This document shows, in pieces, positions 1 through 10,907 of a stretch of DNA of 64,000 nt. The notes below the pieces were generated by a model, which made no database searches, was not told the origin of the DNA, and saw nothing but the letters and a program-made list of their open reading frames with translations. A program made the position numbers and the translations under genes. Numbering within the stretch: the first letter of the stretch is position 1; the number at the start of each line of letters is the position of its first letter. Source of the DNA: Phlegmacium glaucopus (lineage: Eukaryota > Basidiomycota > Agaricomycetes > Agaricales > Cortinariaceae); NCBI GenBank assembly GCA_015039465.1, contig MU130673.1, positions 1 through 64,000 of the forward strand, read 5' to 3'.

Positions 1-62
1 CACCGGACTTTTGGCAGTCTGGCGGACTCCGGCCGGACAATGTGGGGGACTGTAAAGTACAC
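1..62. mobile_element. Right end of a TTTAC/CCCCCAC-type TIR element
   Basis: The window opens inside the right terminus of an element of the family described at 2299-4806. A tract of GGAC/CCGG-type subterminal repeats is followed by GTGGGGGACTGTAAAGTACAC. In complete copies the end lies six bases after GTAAA, which puts the end here near 62. The left end is outside the window, so no target duplication can be checked. The subterminal repeat differs from other copies, as expected for a family whose subterminal arrays change quickly. Confidence 0.6.
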
Positions 63-543
63 TCCAAGGACACCTCAGGACAACCTAGGACAGCATAGAT
101 AAAGTTTTGAGTGTCACCCATTTTCTCAGGACACCTTTAGTGTATCCTGGTGCATTGACCATCCGGATTAAATCACATCAGGAGGCCCTGGGAGTCCCTT
201 AGAATTTATGAATTTTGCTAGAAAATCTTTAACCACCACATCCAGGAAAGTATTTTGCAGTTTTCTCAATAAGGAGAGTTGCTATTAATATAATTTAAAC
301 ATATTCAGGTTATCTCTATTACAGATTTGGCAGTGTTATGTCACATCATTGCCAAATGTGTGACAAGGTGTGAAACACTTGAAACATAGCTTGCTCACTG
401 AGTTCTGCATCATCCTGGATGTTTTTTTTGTATGATAAATGTATTATAGCATCATAGGAATATATAGTGAATGAATTTTGATCATAAAAGTGGTGATTAT
501 GTGGTTTTTGAGGTGGCTGTGCTTTCTTTATCTGATGGACTGA
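63..543. other. Non-genic AT-rich stretch
   Basis: No coding exon is recognisable. The first 130 bases hold repeats of AGGACACCTCAGGACA type, which resemble the CTCAGGTTGCC repeats at 4960-5170. The rest is AT-rich and leads into the satellite array. Confidence 0.5.
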
Positions 544-1707
544 AACTTCCAGATAATATAACACTTCAATCATTCATTTCTGCAACATGTTTTGGTGATG
601 TAAAATTCTCTACTATGTATTTTAAATACTTCTCAGCAGTTATTTTATTTTATTGCACACTCAGGACCTTACAAATGAGCAATTTCTACCCAGATACCTG
701 CCAAAATGCCATTTTTGCAACTTCCAGCCAATGGAACACTTCAGAAACTGGTTTATGTAACCTGTCTTGGTGATGTGAAATGTTCTAATATGTATTTTAA
801 ATATTTTTCAGCAATTATATTATCTTATTTCACACCTAGACCCTTATAAATGATCAGTTTCCACCCAAATTCCTGCTAAAATGCAGTGTTGGCAACTTCT
901 AGCCTATAGAACACATCTAAAACTGGTTTCTGTAGCTCATATTACTGACACAAAATAGTATAATGTGCATTATTGACATCTCTCAGGAGTTAGAATTTTT
1001 TATTTCACACTCAAGCCCTTAAAGATAAGTGAACTACTGCCAATTCCAATCCAAATTTGAAACTTCCAGCCTATAGAACTGTTCATAAACTGGTCTTTGT
1101 AGCTCTTCCTGTGACCAAACATTATCTATGGTGTGTCAAAAATATTCCTCAAGAATTTCATTATTTTATTTCACACTGATAATCCTACAATTAAGCAAAC
1201 CCCACCCAGATCCCTGCTAAATTGCAATTTTTGAGACATCCAGCCTGTAAAACTCTTCAGAAACTGGGTTCTGCAACCTATCATAGTGACAAAAAATGCT
1301 CTACCATATATTATCACCATTTCTCAGGCATTATATTTTTAAATTCTGCTCCCAACCCCCCACAACTGAGTGATCTTTAGCCAATTTCATCCAATGTAGA
1401 CTTCCAACCTATAGAACTCTTCATAAACTGGTTACCGTAACTAATATTGGTGATAAGAAATGCTCTACAATGTATCCTAAACATTTCCCAGGAGTTTAAT
1501 CTTCTGATTTTACATGTTGAGCTTGATAAAATGAGTGATATCAGCCAATGTCAGCCAAAATAATAGCTGAAGCTTCTAAGGAATAGAACTCTTCAACAGC
1601 TCATTTATGAGACTTGTTTTGGTGAGATAATATGCTATATTCTTTACTCTGAACATTTCTCAGGGATTATAATTTTTAATTTCATGCTCCAAGTATGAGA
1701 TATTGGG
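544..1707. repeat. Tandem satellite-like array, about 170-bp unit, seven diverged copies
   Basis: Units start near 544, 719, 894, 1061, 1234, 1399 and 1569, giving spacings of 165-175 bp. Each unit starts with an AACTTCCAGCCTATAGAAC-like segment. It continues with CAGAAACTGG, GGTGA-AAAATGCTCTA and TTTCTCAGGAGTTAT, and ends with a TTTCACACTC...CCCTTA block. Copies are clearly diverged, so the array is old. There is no convincing reading frame. It could be a dispersed satellite or an internal tandem repeat of a transposon. Confidence 0.8.
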
Positions 1708-1857
1708 TGGTAAGAGCCCATATCTCATACTTGGAGCATGAAATTAAAAATTCTAATCCCTGAGAAATGTTCAGAGCCAAGAATATAGCACATTCTCTCA
1801 CCAAAACAAATCTCATAAATGAGTTGTTGAAGAGTTCTATTCCTTAGAAGCTTCAGC
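1566..1857. repeat. Large near-perfect inverted repeat (~142-bp arms)
   Basis: The last satellite unit (1566-1707) is followed, after about nine bases, by its own reverse complement (1717-1857). The arms run from GCTGAAGCTTCTAAGGAAT to ATGAGATATTGGG and differ at only a few bases. They are much more alike than neighbouring direct units are. The inversion is therefore younger than the tandem array. Confidence 0.85.
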
Positions 1858-2290
1858 CATCACTTTGGCTGGGGAAACATGCATCCAGGAACAACCACAC
1901 ACATTCATTAAATTTTATCTATTGTATCTGATTCACATCCTATTTATATGGATATACATCACTCAAACTCCCCTCTGGAAGTGTTGTACAGAGGAGGAGC
2001 TCAGTGTCTCACTTTCTGCAATGTGACATACATGTGACATGTGACAAGCCAGATGTCACAGGTGACAGGCATTGCCCACCACCAATTCAGGGTCCTAAAA
2101 CAATTCTCTACCATCTTTAAAAAATTCCCTTTGTTGGAATTTATGTAATCTACCCTGACCCACCATATGCTTGAAATCATGCTTATCTGTGATCATGTGA
2201 CCAATGGTCTGTGCACCATCCAAAAGATATATAAACCACCCACAATTTTGTTTTCTTATTTCCTACTTCCCCAGTATTATATATGTACTA
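1858..2290. other. Non-genic stretch before TIR element
   Basis: No gene seen. It contains short repeated GTGACATGTGAC motifs at 2025-2070. It ends at GTATATTT, the target duplication of the next element. Confidence 0.5.
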
Positions 2291-2298
2291 GTATATTT

Positions 2299-2933
2299 GA
2301 GGTCTTTACACTCCCCCACATCTTCCTGGAGGAATCCTACCATTCCTGGTAGGAATACCAGGATTCCAGGAGGAATTTCCCACCAGTCAATTTCCCCTGA
2401 AATTGACATTCCTGGCTCTTCCCAGTCCAGGAGGATTCCAGGAGGATTCCAGGTGGATTCCTGGTACACAATGAAATTGATACCAGAATTCCTGGAATTC
2501 CTTAGGAATCCCCAACACAGAATCCACCCAGAATCCACCCAGAATCCTGGGAATTCCACAACTCTTACTTTTAAATATTATTCAAAATTAAAATAATCAT
2601 ATATAAGTCAATAGTAATTTAAATATACATAAGTCAACTGTAATTCATATATAAATGGTGGCAATACCTTGCCGCCATTCAAATTTTGAATTTTGTTCAG
2701 GTCGTGAGGTATGGTCACATGACCACACGTGACCACATGTGACACATCTAAACAGCACTTCGTTTACAACCACAACTGTCACTACAACTGTCACCCATCA
2801 CCCGTCCATCACCACAACCACCACCACCATCACCGACCCTCAACTACAACAAGGACCAACAACGACGAGGACAACTAACAACAACGAGGACAACCAATGA
2901 CAATGACGAGGACCCAACGACCCATGACAATGG

Positions 2934-2966
<33 letters not shown>

Positions 2967-4806
2967 TTGATGACAGTGACAATGACGGCTACCCCCCTAA
3001 CCAGGGGGGTTTTTGGTTTTTTTTAAATTTCTATTATATTTCTATTTCAATTTACTAACAAAACTAGCAGTAGACAACGATGACGATGATGACCGTCCCA
3101 CCACCACCATCCTCTACCTCGACAGACCACCACCACCACCTTTTCACCCCCCCTTCAACAGGGGGGTTCGTGTTATCTCTATGGATGACAGCAGCAACGG
3201 TTACCCCCCCTGTATGGGGGGGTTCATTTCTATGGATGACAACAACATCAAACAACAATGAACAACAACAATTACACGACAGCTACCCCCCCTGTAGAGG
3301 GGGGGGTTATTTTATTTTGATGGACGACGTCGATGACGACTACATGGCTACCCCCCCCTCTACAGGGGGGGTTATTTATTTCAATGGATCACATCAACAT
3401 CAATGAACAATGACATGTACAAATAACAACACACCTGAACAACAACACACCCAAACAACAACGATGATAGCACCCATATAGCCTCTAGGTTCATAAACTG
3501 GTTATTTTTGCGATTTAACAACTTCGCAGTATACGCGGATGCCTCGCAGGTACCAACTTCATTCGCACTCTCATTCATAGTACTCGCATAACCTTCACAC
3601 ATCACTTCTACGACCTTCATAACTATCCAAAGCACCCTCATTCCTCTTCACACTTCATACTTCAACATATCTTCAGTTCTCTCAGTCAATGTTGGACTTA
3701 ACCATTCAATCCCTTCGCAACCATACCTTCGCACAGCCATTCTCTAACCTCGCAGTCTTTCCCGGTTTGCACACGTGTTCCTTATCATTCCGTGCATCCT
3801 TTGCATTGGTTTTATTGTGGTTCATGTTCTTTTACATTTACTTTCTTTCATCTTTCCATATATATATTTTATCATTCTTTCAAAACAGGAGGTCATTCAA
3901 CTGACCTCCTTACTCATCACCTTTATTTTTACTTTATCTCCTATTCTTTTGTTACCAAACTATTGGGCCCATGTGACTTCGCATTAGCTCAATTCTTACA
4001 TTACTGTTTCACATATCCGCACCTGGTTAGTTCATTACTCTTGTATTAAGTACCTGTAGCAAGTAGGAGGACAGGTGAACAAGAGATGGCCAGAGTTTTG
4101 ATCCCATAAACTTTGCAGCAATGTTCTAAGTCAATAGTCTCATTCTTTAAGCTACTTCGCGCACTGCATTCTCGTTTGCGAACTTCACTATCTTTGCGAC
4201 CTAATTCTTCTTGTGTATTTCAATACCGCAAACTTCTCTTTAAATTCTATTGAGGAAAACTACATTAACCCCTCTGAACTATGTTACTACTTGCGGTCTG
4301 ATCCCACCGCTAGTACATCAACGACACATGTGAACAACAACAATGAACCCCCTCCCGGGGGGTTTTTTCATATGTTTAATAGACTCGACAACCCACACAA
4401 CAACGACCCCCCCTCAAGGGGGGTTTATTTTTATCTATTACACTACTACAGCCCTCACACAACGATGATGACCCCCTCACTGGGGGGTTATTTAAATTTT
4501 AATATACTATAATTATTAATAAGTAAATAACATGTTATTAATTACTTATTAATGTGAATTTGTATTTATATAATTTTCAATGTATATCTTACAATCAAAA
4601 AATTGCCAAGATTAAGGAAAAATTAAATGAAACAAAATATGTCAATGACTTAACTGATTTCACTGGAATCCACCAGGAATCCACCATGAATTTACTAGGA
4701 ATCCACCAGGAATATTCCCATTTACCAGGAATTCCAGGATTCCTCCAGGATTCTGGGCAGTCTGGGTGGATTCCTGGAGGAAGACGTGGGGGAGTGTAAA
4801 GTTCAG
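2299..4806. mobile_element. Non-autonomous TIR element 1 (TTTACACTCCCCCAC termini) with hairpin array
   Basis: The element starts GAGGTCTTTACACTCCCCC and ends GGGGGAGTGTAAAGTTCAG. It is flanked by a perfect 8-bp duplication GTATATTT (2291-2298, 4807-4814). Inside each end is an array of GGAATCC/CCAGG-type repeats (2325-2545, 4670-4775). The body is non-coding. It has CAA/GAC-rich stretches, eight C-run/G-run hairpins (2993, 3147, 3204, 3283, 3349, 4345, 4405, 4471) and an ~800-bp block with TTCGCA-like words (3530-4330). That block is shared with the hAT-type element at 51057-54507. No transposase is present, so it must be mobilised in trans. An 8-bp duplication fits hAT-, KDZ- or P-type transposases. 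Confidence 0.85.
2993..3371. repeat. Array of five C-run/G-run hairpins
   Basis: Five short inverted repeats of the form ACCCCCC-N(4-8)-GGGGGGTT occur at 2993-3010, 3147-3166, 3204-3224, 3283-3307 and 3349-3371. Each is followed by a T-rich tract. They are separated by GAC/AAC/CAC-rich spacers. The first is followed by an intron-like segment (3009-3067) with a perfect TACTAAC branch point and a terminal AG. They resemble terminator hairpins, but this is a eukaryote, so a role in RNA structure or transposition is more likely. Confidence 0.8.
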
Positions 4807-4814
4807 GTATATTT

Positions 4815-5304
4815 ATGTATCACTATTTTATTATTAGTTTATTACTAGTATATATGATGTTTAGAATAATTGAATATAATTTTATTATTATTATTATTAT
4901 TATTATTCTGTTGTGTGAGACCATTCAATATCTGGTTTATATATGTTTTCTAGCATCAGATCCAAAGGGACTAAGGCTGCCTCAGGACACTCTCAGGTTG
5001 CCTCAGGTTGCTCTCAGGTTGCCTACATTCTCAGGTTGCCTCAGGTTGCCACAGGACAGCCTAAGACTTTTGATACATAGGTAACTTGCACCCCAGGGCA
5101 ACCTCTTGACCTGAGTGCCCCGAGCTGCCTAGGGCACCCCAGGACATTTCAGGACAGCCTAGGGCAGAAGTCATTTTTCCTGATGTGGGCTTGTGACTAA
5201 GGCATAATGACTAAGACTATGGATCTAGGTCTGGGAGATAGGTAAGGGTAGGTGCTAGGTAGTAAGCTTGTGATGGGACATCACATGGTGACAAAGGGTG
5301 TGGG
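4815..5304. other. Non-genic stretch with CTCAGGTTGCC repeats
   Basis: Contains an ATT microsatellite (4880-4905) and an imperfect tandem repeat of CTCAGGTTGC (4965-5060), followed by related CCTAGGACAGC words to about 5165. No gene seen. Confidence 0.55.
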
Positions 5305-5753
5305 TGTTAGAGGACACCTGATTTTTGACCCAACTACCAACTCCTGATCAGGCCCGAACTCTACCTCAGTCCTGATCCTGAACCAACTTCCAATTCCACC
5401 CCCAAATCTACACCTGACCATGGCTTGGTACATTCCACCTCATCAATGAAACTGACCTGAACCTGAACCAACCAATTCAACTCCCAAATCCCAATCAGTC
5501 TTGGCCCAACTCCCAAGTCTCAATCGGTCCAACTCCCAATCCCAATTTGACTTCTTATTTTATTATTTTATTCTATCTTTACATAACACCATTTTTATTA
5601 TCTTTATTATCATGCCATTTCTTTATTTATTTACATATCTCCATTATGTCTATATTAGTACTTAAATACCCCACCATCCTAGCAGGGATCCTTATCCTTT
5701 CCTCTTTGGATCTCTGCTAGTCTGACTAAGTCAGTACCACAGTTGCCCTAACA
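5305..5753 (-). mobile_element. Solo LTR, family A
   Basis: A 449-bp copy in reverse orientation. It starts TGTTAGAGGACACC and ends GTTGCCCTAACA, and is flanked by a perfect 5-bp duplication GTGGG (5300-5304, 5754-5758). Two forward copies lie at 11839 and 13419. TG...CA ends, the 5-bp duplication and the absence of an internal region identify a solo LTR left by LTR-LTR recombination. Confidence 0.85.
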
Positions 5754-6073
5754 GTGGGGTAGTGCCATAGGTCTAGGCAGTAGCATAGGGTGACCATACA
5801 ATGATGAGATTGATAGATGGGTGGTGCTACATGTAAGACTGGGAGGCATAAGGTAGGACCAAAGAGAGGTCCCCTGACACTAGATGGGAAGATTCATAGA
5901 CAAAGAGGTGGTCAGATTGGAAGATGGGGGTAGTGGTTTTTATTAGAGGATGAGTGTTTGGGTAGTTATCCAAAGTGAAGAGTCCCAACCAGTCTCCAAC
6001 CGTCTTTATACCATGTCAACCTCGCACGGACCACCATGTGGCCTCGAGAGTCTTGGCCTTGACAGGGAGGTAC

Positions 6074-6606
6074 TGTTACATTCCATTATACATGACTCCA
6101 ATCCAGCTCTGTTGGAGTTGTCCCCGGTACTCTGTACTCCGTTCCAGTACCTTCCCTTGTATCCGGATCTACTCTTCCTTCATCCAACTCTGAGACTTCT
6201 CTGTATCATTCCAGCTCTTCCAATGATACTCCAAACCCATTACCACATCTTTGCCATAACAACTATTTCTTTGTCATCACTTTCCCATTATCAGTCAGCA
6301 CACCCACTATGGATTATTCACCCAAGAATGCAGCACTTTCCAGGAGCAGAATGCAGCACTTTATATTTATATTTTATATTTCGGTTGCTATTCCCTTTAT
6401 TATTTAAATACTCAAAACTTGTATGTATTCTTCAGTTCAAATATCAACTTAGTTTCCTCCTCCTATTCTTCCTCTAAGTTCCTGCAACTTCCAGTTCTAC
6501 TCCATTCTGTTCTTACTCCTAAATTAGGACACGAAGGTTTAGGGTAGCACAGCATATACACTGAGGCTGAAGTCCTTATCCGTTCCATGGTTCTATTCCG
6601 ATCAAA
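6074..6606. repeat. Dispersed repeat C, uninterrupted copy
   Basis: This ~530-bp sequence recurs in two pieces at 10630-10907 and 12217-12500. Shared landmarks are CTGTTGGAG, ATCTACTCTTCC, CACTTTCCCATTATCAGTCA, the CACCCAAGAATGCAG block and TCAACTTAGTTTCCTCCTC. It has no convincing coding frame and its own ends were not resolved. It is useful as the empty-site reference for the insertion at 10908-12216. Confidence 0.7.
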
Positions 6607-6861
6607 CTCCATCTAATACTCCAGAATAGGATTCTCAAATAGAGTTCTCGAACTTAACACAAACTCCCAATCCCAATCAGGACCAGCCAACTTTCAGTTG
6701 CCCTTACAAATACCTAAGCTTTGCATAAGTTGTCATACAAGTTTAGTTCTTTACACCACCACCACCAAAACTCAACACTACAGGCATAAAAAAATTGTGT
6801 CCACTGTTGGGATATTCAACTGTGTTCACTGTTGTGATGCAGTCAGGAGTCCAGTGTTGGA

Positions 6862-7127
6862 TGTTGGAATATTTCAGTCTAATCATGTCATATCACACCA
6901 TATCGCATCATAGTAGCAAAAGACAATAGTGACCAATAGCGGATAAGTCTCATAGATAAATATAGTCACATTTCAAGGTATATAAAGTAGTAAATTGGTG
7001 GAGTGCAACCTCCATCGGTTTAAACCAATACACTGCCTATTGCCTGCTCTATCTATTTCACTGAGTTCTTACTCTATCAAATCTGATATGATGGTGTGTT
7101 CTTTAAACTGACATCCGATTTTCAACA
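6862..7127. mobile_element. Solo LTR inside the 5' LTR
   Basis: This 266-bp unit starts TGTTGGAATATTTC and ends GATTTTCAACA. It is flanked by a perfect 5-bp duplication TTGGA (6857-6861, 7128-7132). It is related to its host LTR but diverged, so a family member inserted seven bases into another member's LTR. Confidence 0.85.
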
Positions 7128-7415
7128 TTGGACTTATTTAGCTATGTGCTGATCACATCATATTGCATCATTATAGTATCAGTGGATATTGACCAATAGC
7201 AGCAATCACTCATAGATACAGGTAGATATTTATTACTGTACAGCCATGTTTGTATTTAGTATAAGTAGTTAACCATTGAGGAAGGGACTCCTCATTGGTT
7301 TACACCAATACTATTGCATATCCCCGCCCTCATATATTAACCTAAGTCTTGGGTAACCCTTGCTTAAGTTATCATACAAGTCTGGTTCTGTAAACCAACA
7401 CCACAAATTTCAACA

Positions 7416-8468
7416 TAAACCAATCAAACCTATTTCCTCCAGTATTCCTTCTGTGCTCACTATCAGGATCTGTAAGGGTGACTTAAATTTGGCTGGCCCT
7501 GATCAGGATCAGGAGTTTGTCTGAGATTCAGGAGTTCAGTCGGGGCTGAATGTAACTGAAAGTCAGGTTGAAGCCAGACATACTACCAGGAGATCCAGGA
7601 AAGGATGGGGATCTCTGCTAGGATGGGAAGGTATTTAAGTACAAGTATGGACATATCAGACATATGAAAATAAATAAATAATGGTGTGATAATAAAATAA
7701 TTAAAATGGTGTCATATGAGAATAAATAAAATAACAAGTTGAAGTTTTGTTCAGGTTCAGGCCCAAATGAAAGTTGGAAGTAATGAGAGTCAGGACCATG
7801 CCTGAATGAAGATTGGGAGAGGAGATGCTAGGGTTGACAATGGGGGTGGGATGTATAGGTTGCCAACCAGTCAGTCCACCTGGCAATTTGGTTGAGCTAA
7901 CAACCAGTCCAGATATCTTTTCTGAGCCGATAAGGGAGACTTAGGTCCCCACACTCAGTTGGTTCCTGATGGGTGTTGGTCGAGAAGTAAATCTCAATCA
8001 GGCAGTGTAGGTAGAATGGAGTGTCCCATTACAGGATCTAGAATATGTCAATACCCTGCTCTGAGATGGCCCCCTTGTTCCCAACACATCTTCCCTCATT
8101 GTTGATTTATATCAATGGGTCATTCTCTTAGTCACAGCACTCCAATGTTATGTTGTTCATTTCCTCAGTGTTAACTCAGATCAGATCCAGGCCCTCCAAG
8201 ACTAGATTCAAGCACTCAAATTGGAATGACCCAGCCACTCTGTTCACATTGCATCCACTCCCTCTATTCTGCATCAACCCCAAGCATCCTCCCATAAGCA
8301 ATGTCAGTGTTGCCATGCACTTGGTCACAACACCACAGCATGTCACACCAAAGACCCAGCCCTCATCAAGAAACATGTAGGTAACAATCAGAAGAAAAGG
8401 AAAGAAGAGCTGCTTTTTGTTCTTTCCACTCTCCACATCATCCCAGCCACATTCAGCTTGAGGAAGGG
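7416..8468. other. Non-coding internal region of the LTR element
   Basis: No gag, protease, reverse transcriptase or integrase motif is visible. 7585-7760 is a degenerate, end-less copy of the family A LTR, with GGATGGGGATC, TGCTAGGATGG and TATTTAAGTAC. The rest is AT-rich. It ends with the purine tract before the 3' LTR. Confidence 0.6.
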
Positions 8469-8675
8469 TGTTGAAATTTTTTTAGCTATGTGCTGATCAC
8501 ACCATATTGCATCATTATGGTATCAGCGGATATTGACCAATAGCAGTAATCACTTGTAGATACAGGTAAATATTTATTACTGTACAGCCATGTTTGTATT
8601 TAGTATAAGTAATTAACCATTGAGGAGGGGACTCCTCATCAGTTTACACCAATACTATTGCATATCCCTGCCCTC

Positions 8676-10192
8676 CATCAGTAAAGTCAGGGATCTCCCA
8701 TAGTTTGTCATAGTTATGTCACACCAAATTATAGTAGCCTATAGTCACATCACATAAAATTATAGTATTCTACAGTCACATCACCATAACTATAGTGAGT
8801 TATAGTTTCATAGTATTCATGTTGTGCACACCAGTGCTATCTAGCATGGTCTAGTTTCCTCACTCTGTCACCTCAAACATTTTTCAAGATTTTTCATTAA
8901 GTTAAATAAACCAACCCTAAACAAATCCAAAATTACTAAATATGTAAGTTCAACAACACTTCATCTCACCACCACCATCACCACCACCTCTCAATGGATG
9001 ACAACAACTAGCAATGACAATGACTGACTAGCAATGATGGTGACAACAACAACTAGTGATGACAACCACAACCACAACTAGCGATGACAACAATGACGAT
9101 GATGTACCCCCCAGCTAGGGGGTGGGTTTGTTTTTTATTTATCTTAATTTCATTATATTAACTTTGTTTGATTTCATTAGTCTCAAACGACAATAACACA
9201 ACTACGATGACCACCCTCACAACCACCTCCACGATGCACCACACCCCCTTCACAGGGTTTTTTAAAAAATCCTCTTTGGCTTTGAATAACAACAGCAACC
9301 CTCCCGTTGGAGGGGTATTCTATTTTGTAACTAACTACACCTACACCTGACGACGACATGACAAAGAACAACACATGATGAGTGAACAACAATGACAAAT
9401 GAAGGAATGATGACGAGAATGACAACAACAATGGCTACCCCCCTCACTAGGAGGTCTTGGTTTGTTAAAAAAATTAAAATTCAATTTCACTCTACTAATG
9501 ACAAACTACAGGTATAACAACTACATCAACCACCACAACAACAACTCATCACCACCTCCGCAATGACACCTGCACCAACAACAACAGCTCATGCACCAAC
9601 AACAACAATGCATGCACAAACTGCACAAACTGCACAAATGGTGATGACACATGCACAAACAGCAACAACATATGCATGAATGGTGACAATGCATGCACAA
9701 ACAGCAACAACACATGCACAAACAGCAACAATGCATGCACAAACAATGACAATTTTAGTTGTATATGACGATGCCAATGAGACAGTATATATATGTAAGC
9801 CCTTAATTTTCCCCTCTATCATAATTCATTGTTCTAATTCCATCTTAGGTGTAAATGACAATGACAACAATGATCCTTTACAGTAGTATAAGTAGTATAT
9901 TATGATGTTTAGACTACTATTACTTAGTTGAATATGATTTTTTTAACAATTTCCTTACTCTAGTTGTGATTGCTATTAGAATATTACAAGTATAGGGCTC
10001 TCTAACTACAGTATTAGCCTGGCCCTATATAGCACCCTATAGCACTCCATAGTGCTGTCTAGCGTTGGGCCATTTCCGGATAGCGTTGTCAAGTGTCACA
10101 GTAATGCTGTAAACATAAGAACCTTTACTATGGCTCTATGCCACTATCTGGTGCTGTCTGGTGCCAGTCAGCTGACCCTGAATTTACTGATG
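8676..10192. mobile_element. TIR element carrying degenerate hairpin array, inside the 3' LTR
   Basis: The ends are CATCAGTAAAGTCAGGG and, as reverse complement, CATCAGTAAATTCAGGG. The empty site is known from the sister LTR at 7330, so the boundaries are firm: only the dinucleotide TC appears duplicated. Inside are GAC/AAC-rich tracts and four weakened C-run/G-run hairpins (9107, 9243, 9299, 9437). Intron-like T-rich segments follow, one at 9126-9180. The terminus differs from the TTTAC/CCCCCAC family, so the same internal architecture sits in another type of element. No transposase is encoded. Confidence 0.7.
9570..9755. repeat. Minisatellite of CATGCACAAACAGCAACAA type
   Basis: Imperfect tandem copies of a 10-24-bp unit built from ATGCACAAAC and AGCAACAA. 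All six frames stay open because the unit lacks stop codons, which creates spurious Cys/His-rich or Thr/Gln-rich frames. No gene is inferred. Confidence 0.75.
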
Positions 10193-10283
10193 TCATATAT
10201 TAACCTAAGTCTTGGGTAACCCTTGCTTAAGTTATCATATAAGTCTAATTCTGTAAACCGACACCACAAATTTCAACATCCAG

Positions 10284-10629
10284 GGCTCTGCCCCTGGCAA
10301 GCCTCAAATCCATGGCTTGTATCTAATAATAGTGCACCATACAGCACCATACATCAGTAACTTTGCATCTGAGTTTTCAGAGGTTGCACAACATAAAAAA
10401 CACAAGAAAACACACAGAAACTATGGAAACTCAGACATCAGGAAACTTATGTCCCTTTTCCAGGAAACATGCCTGTTGGGTGGGGTGTGGGAACCTGGGA
10501 AACTTGTAGAAACTTGAATTTACCTCTCTGTTTTTTCACACTTTTTGACTTATTGCCCAGTTGAAGTTCTGGCAAGTCAAAAGGCAGAAAAGCAGAAAAA
10601 TTTACAATTTACATACATAACTACTTGTT
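10284..10629. other. Non-genic stretch
   Basis: Only an uninformative short open frame is seen. It has a GAAAC/CAGGAAAC-rich composition similar to 13930-14060. No family recognised. Confidence 0.4.
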
Positions 10630-10907
10630 ACATTCTGTCTTATGTTACTCCGGTCTGGCTCTGTTGGAGCTGTCTCCAGTAGTCCATACTCCATACCAGT
10701 GCTTCCCCTTGTATCTGGATCTACTCTTCCTACATCCAACTCTGAGACCTTTCTGTGTCATTCCGGCTCCTCTGGGCATTACTCCAAACCCATTTCACTC
10801 ATCATCACCATAATGACTATTCTTTGTCATCACTTTCCCATTATCAGTCAGCACACCAGCATCGGACTATTCACCCAAGAATGCAGGACTTTCTGGGAGC
10901 AGAGCGC

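Larger units (their letters stand above)
6855..10278. mobile_element. Non-autonomous LTR retrotransposon with insertions in both LTRs
   Basis: The 5' LTR (6855-7415) and 3' LTR (8469-10278) share about 290 bp of sequence, from TGTTG(A/G)A...TTTAGCTATGTGCTGATCAC to CCACAAATTTCAACA. The 5' LTR carries a solo LTR (6862-7127). The 3' LTR carries a TIR element (8676-10192). Removing these leaves LTRs of 290 and 291 bp. The whole unit is flanked by a perfect 5-bp duplication TCCAG (6850-6854, 10279-10283). The ~1-kb internal region has no gag or pol. A purine tract (TGAGGAAGGG) precedes the 3' LTR. It is a TRIM/LARD-like parasite of another element. Confidence 0.85.

Noticed and set aside
2993..3371. 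Bacterial-type intrinsic terminators (GC hairpin plus T tract)
   Set aside because: The context is a eukaryotic nuclear transposon with spliceosomal introns nearby. The array form has no terminator precedent there.
2993..4488. CRISPR-like array of repeats and spacers
   Set aside because: The repeats are degenerate hairpins with variable loops and spacing (60-1000 bp), the spacers are low complexity, and there are no cas genes.
9521..9886. Open frames rich in Cys/His or Thr/Gln
   Set aside because: They follow a CATGCACAAAC minisatellite that lacks stops in all frames. There is no start, splice or homology support.
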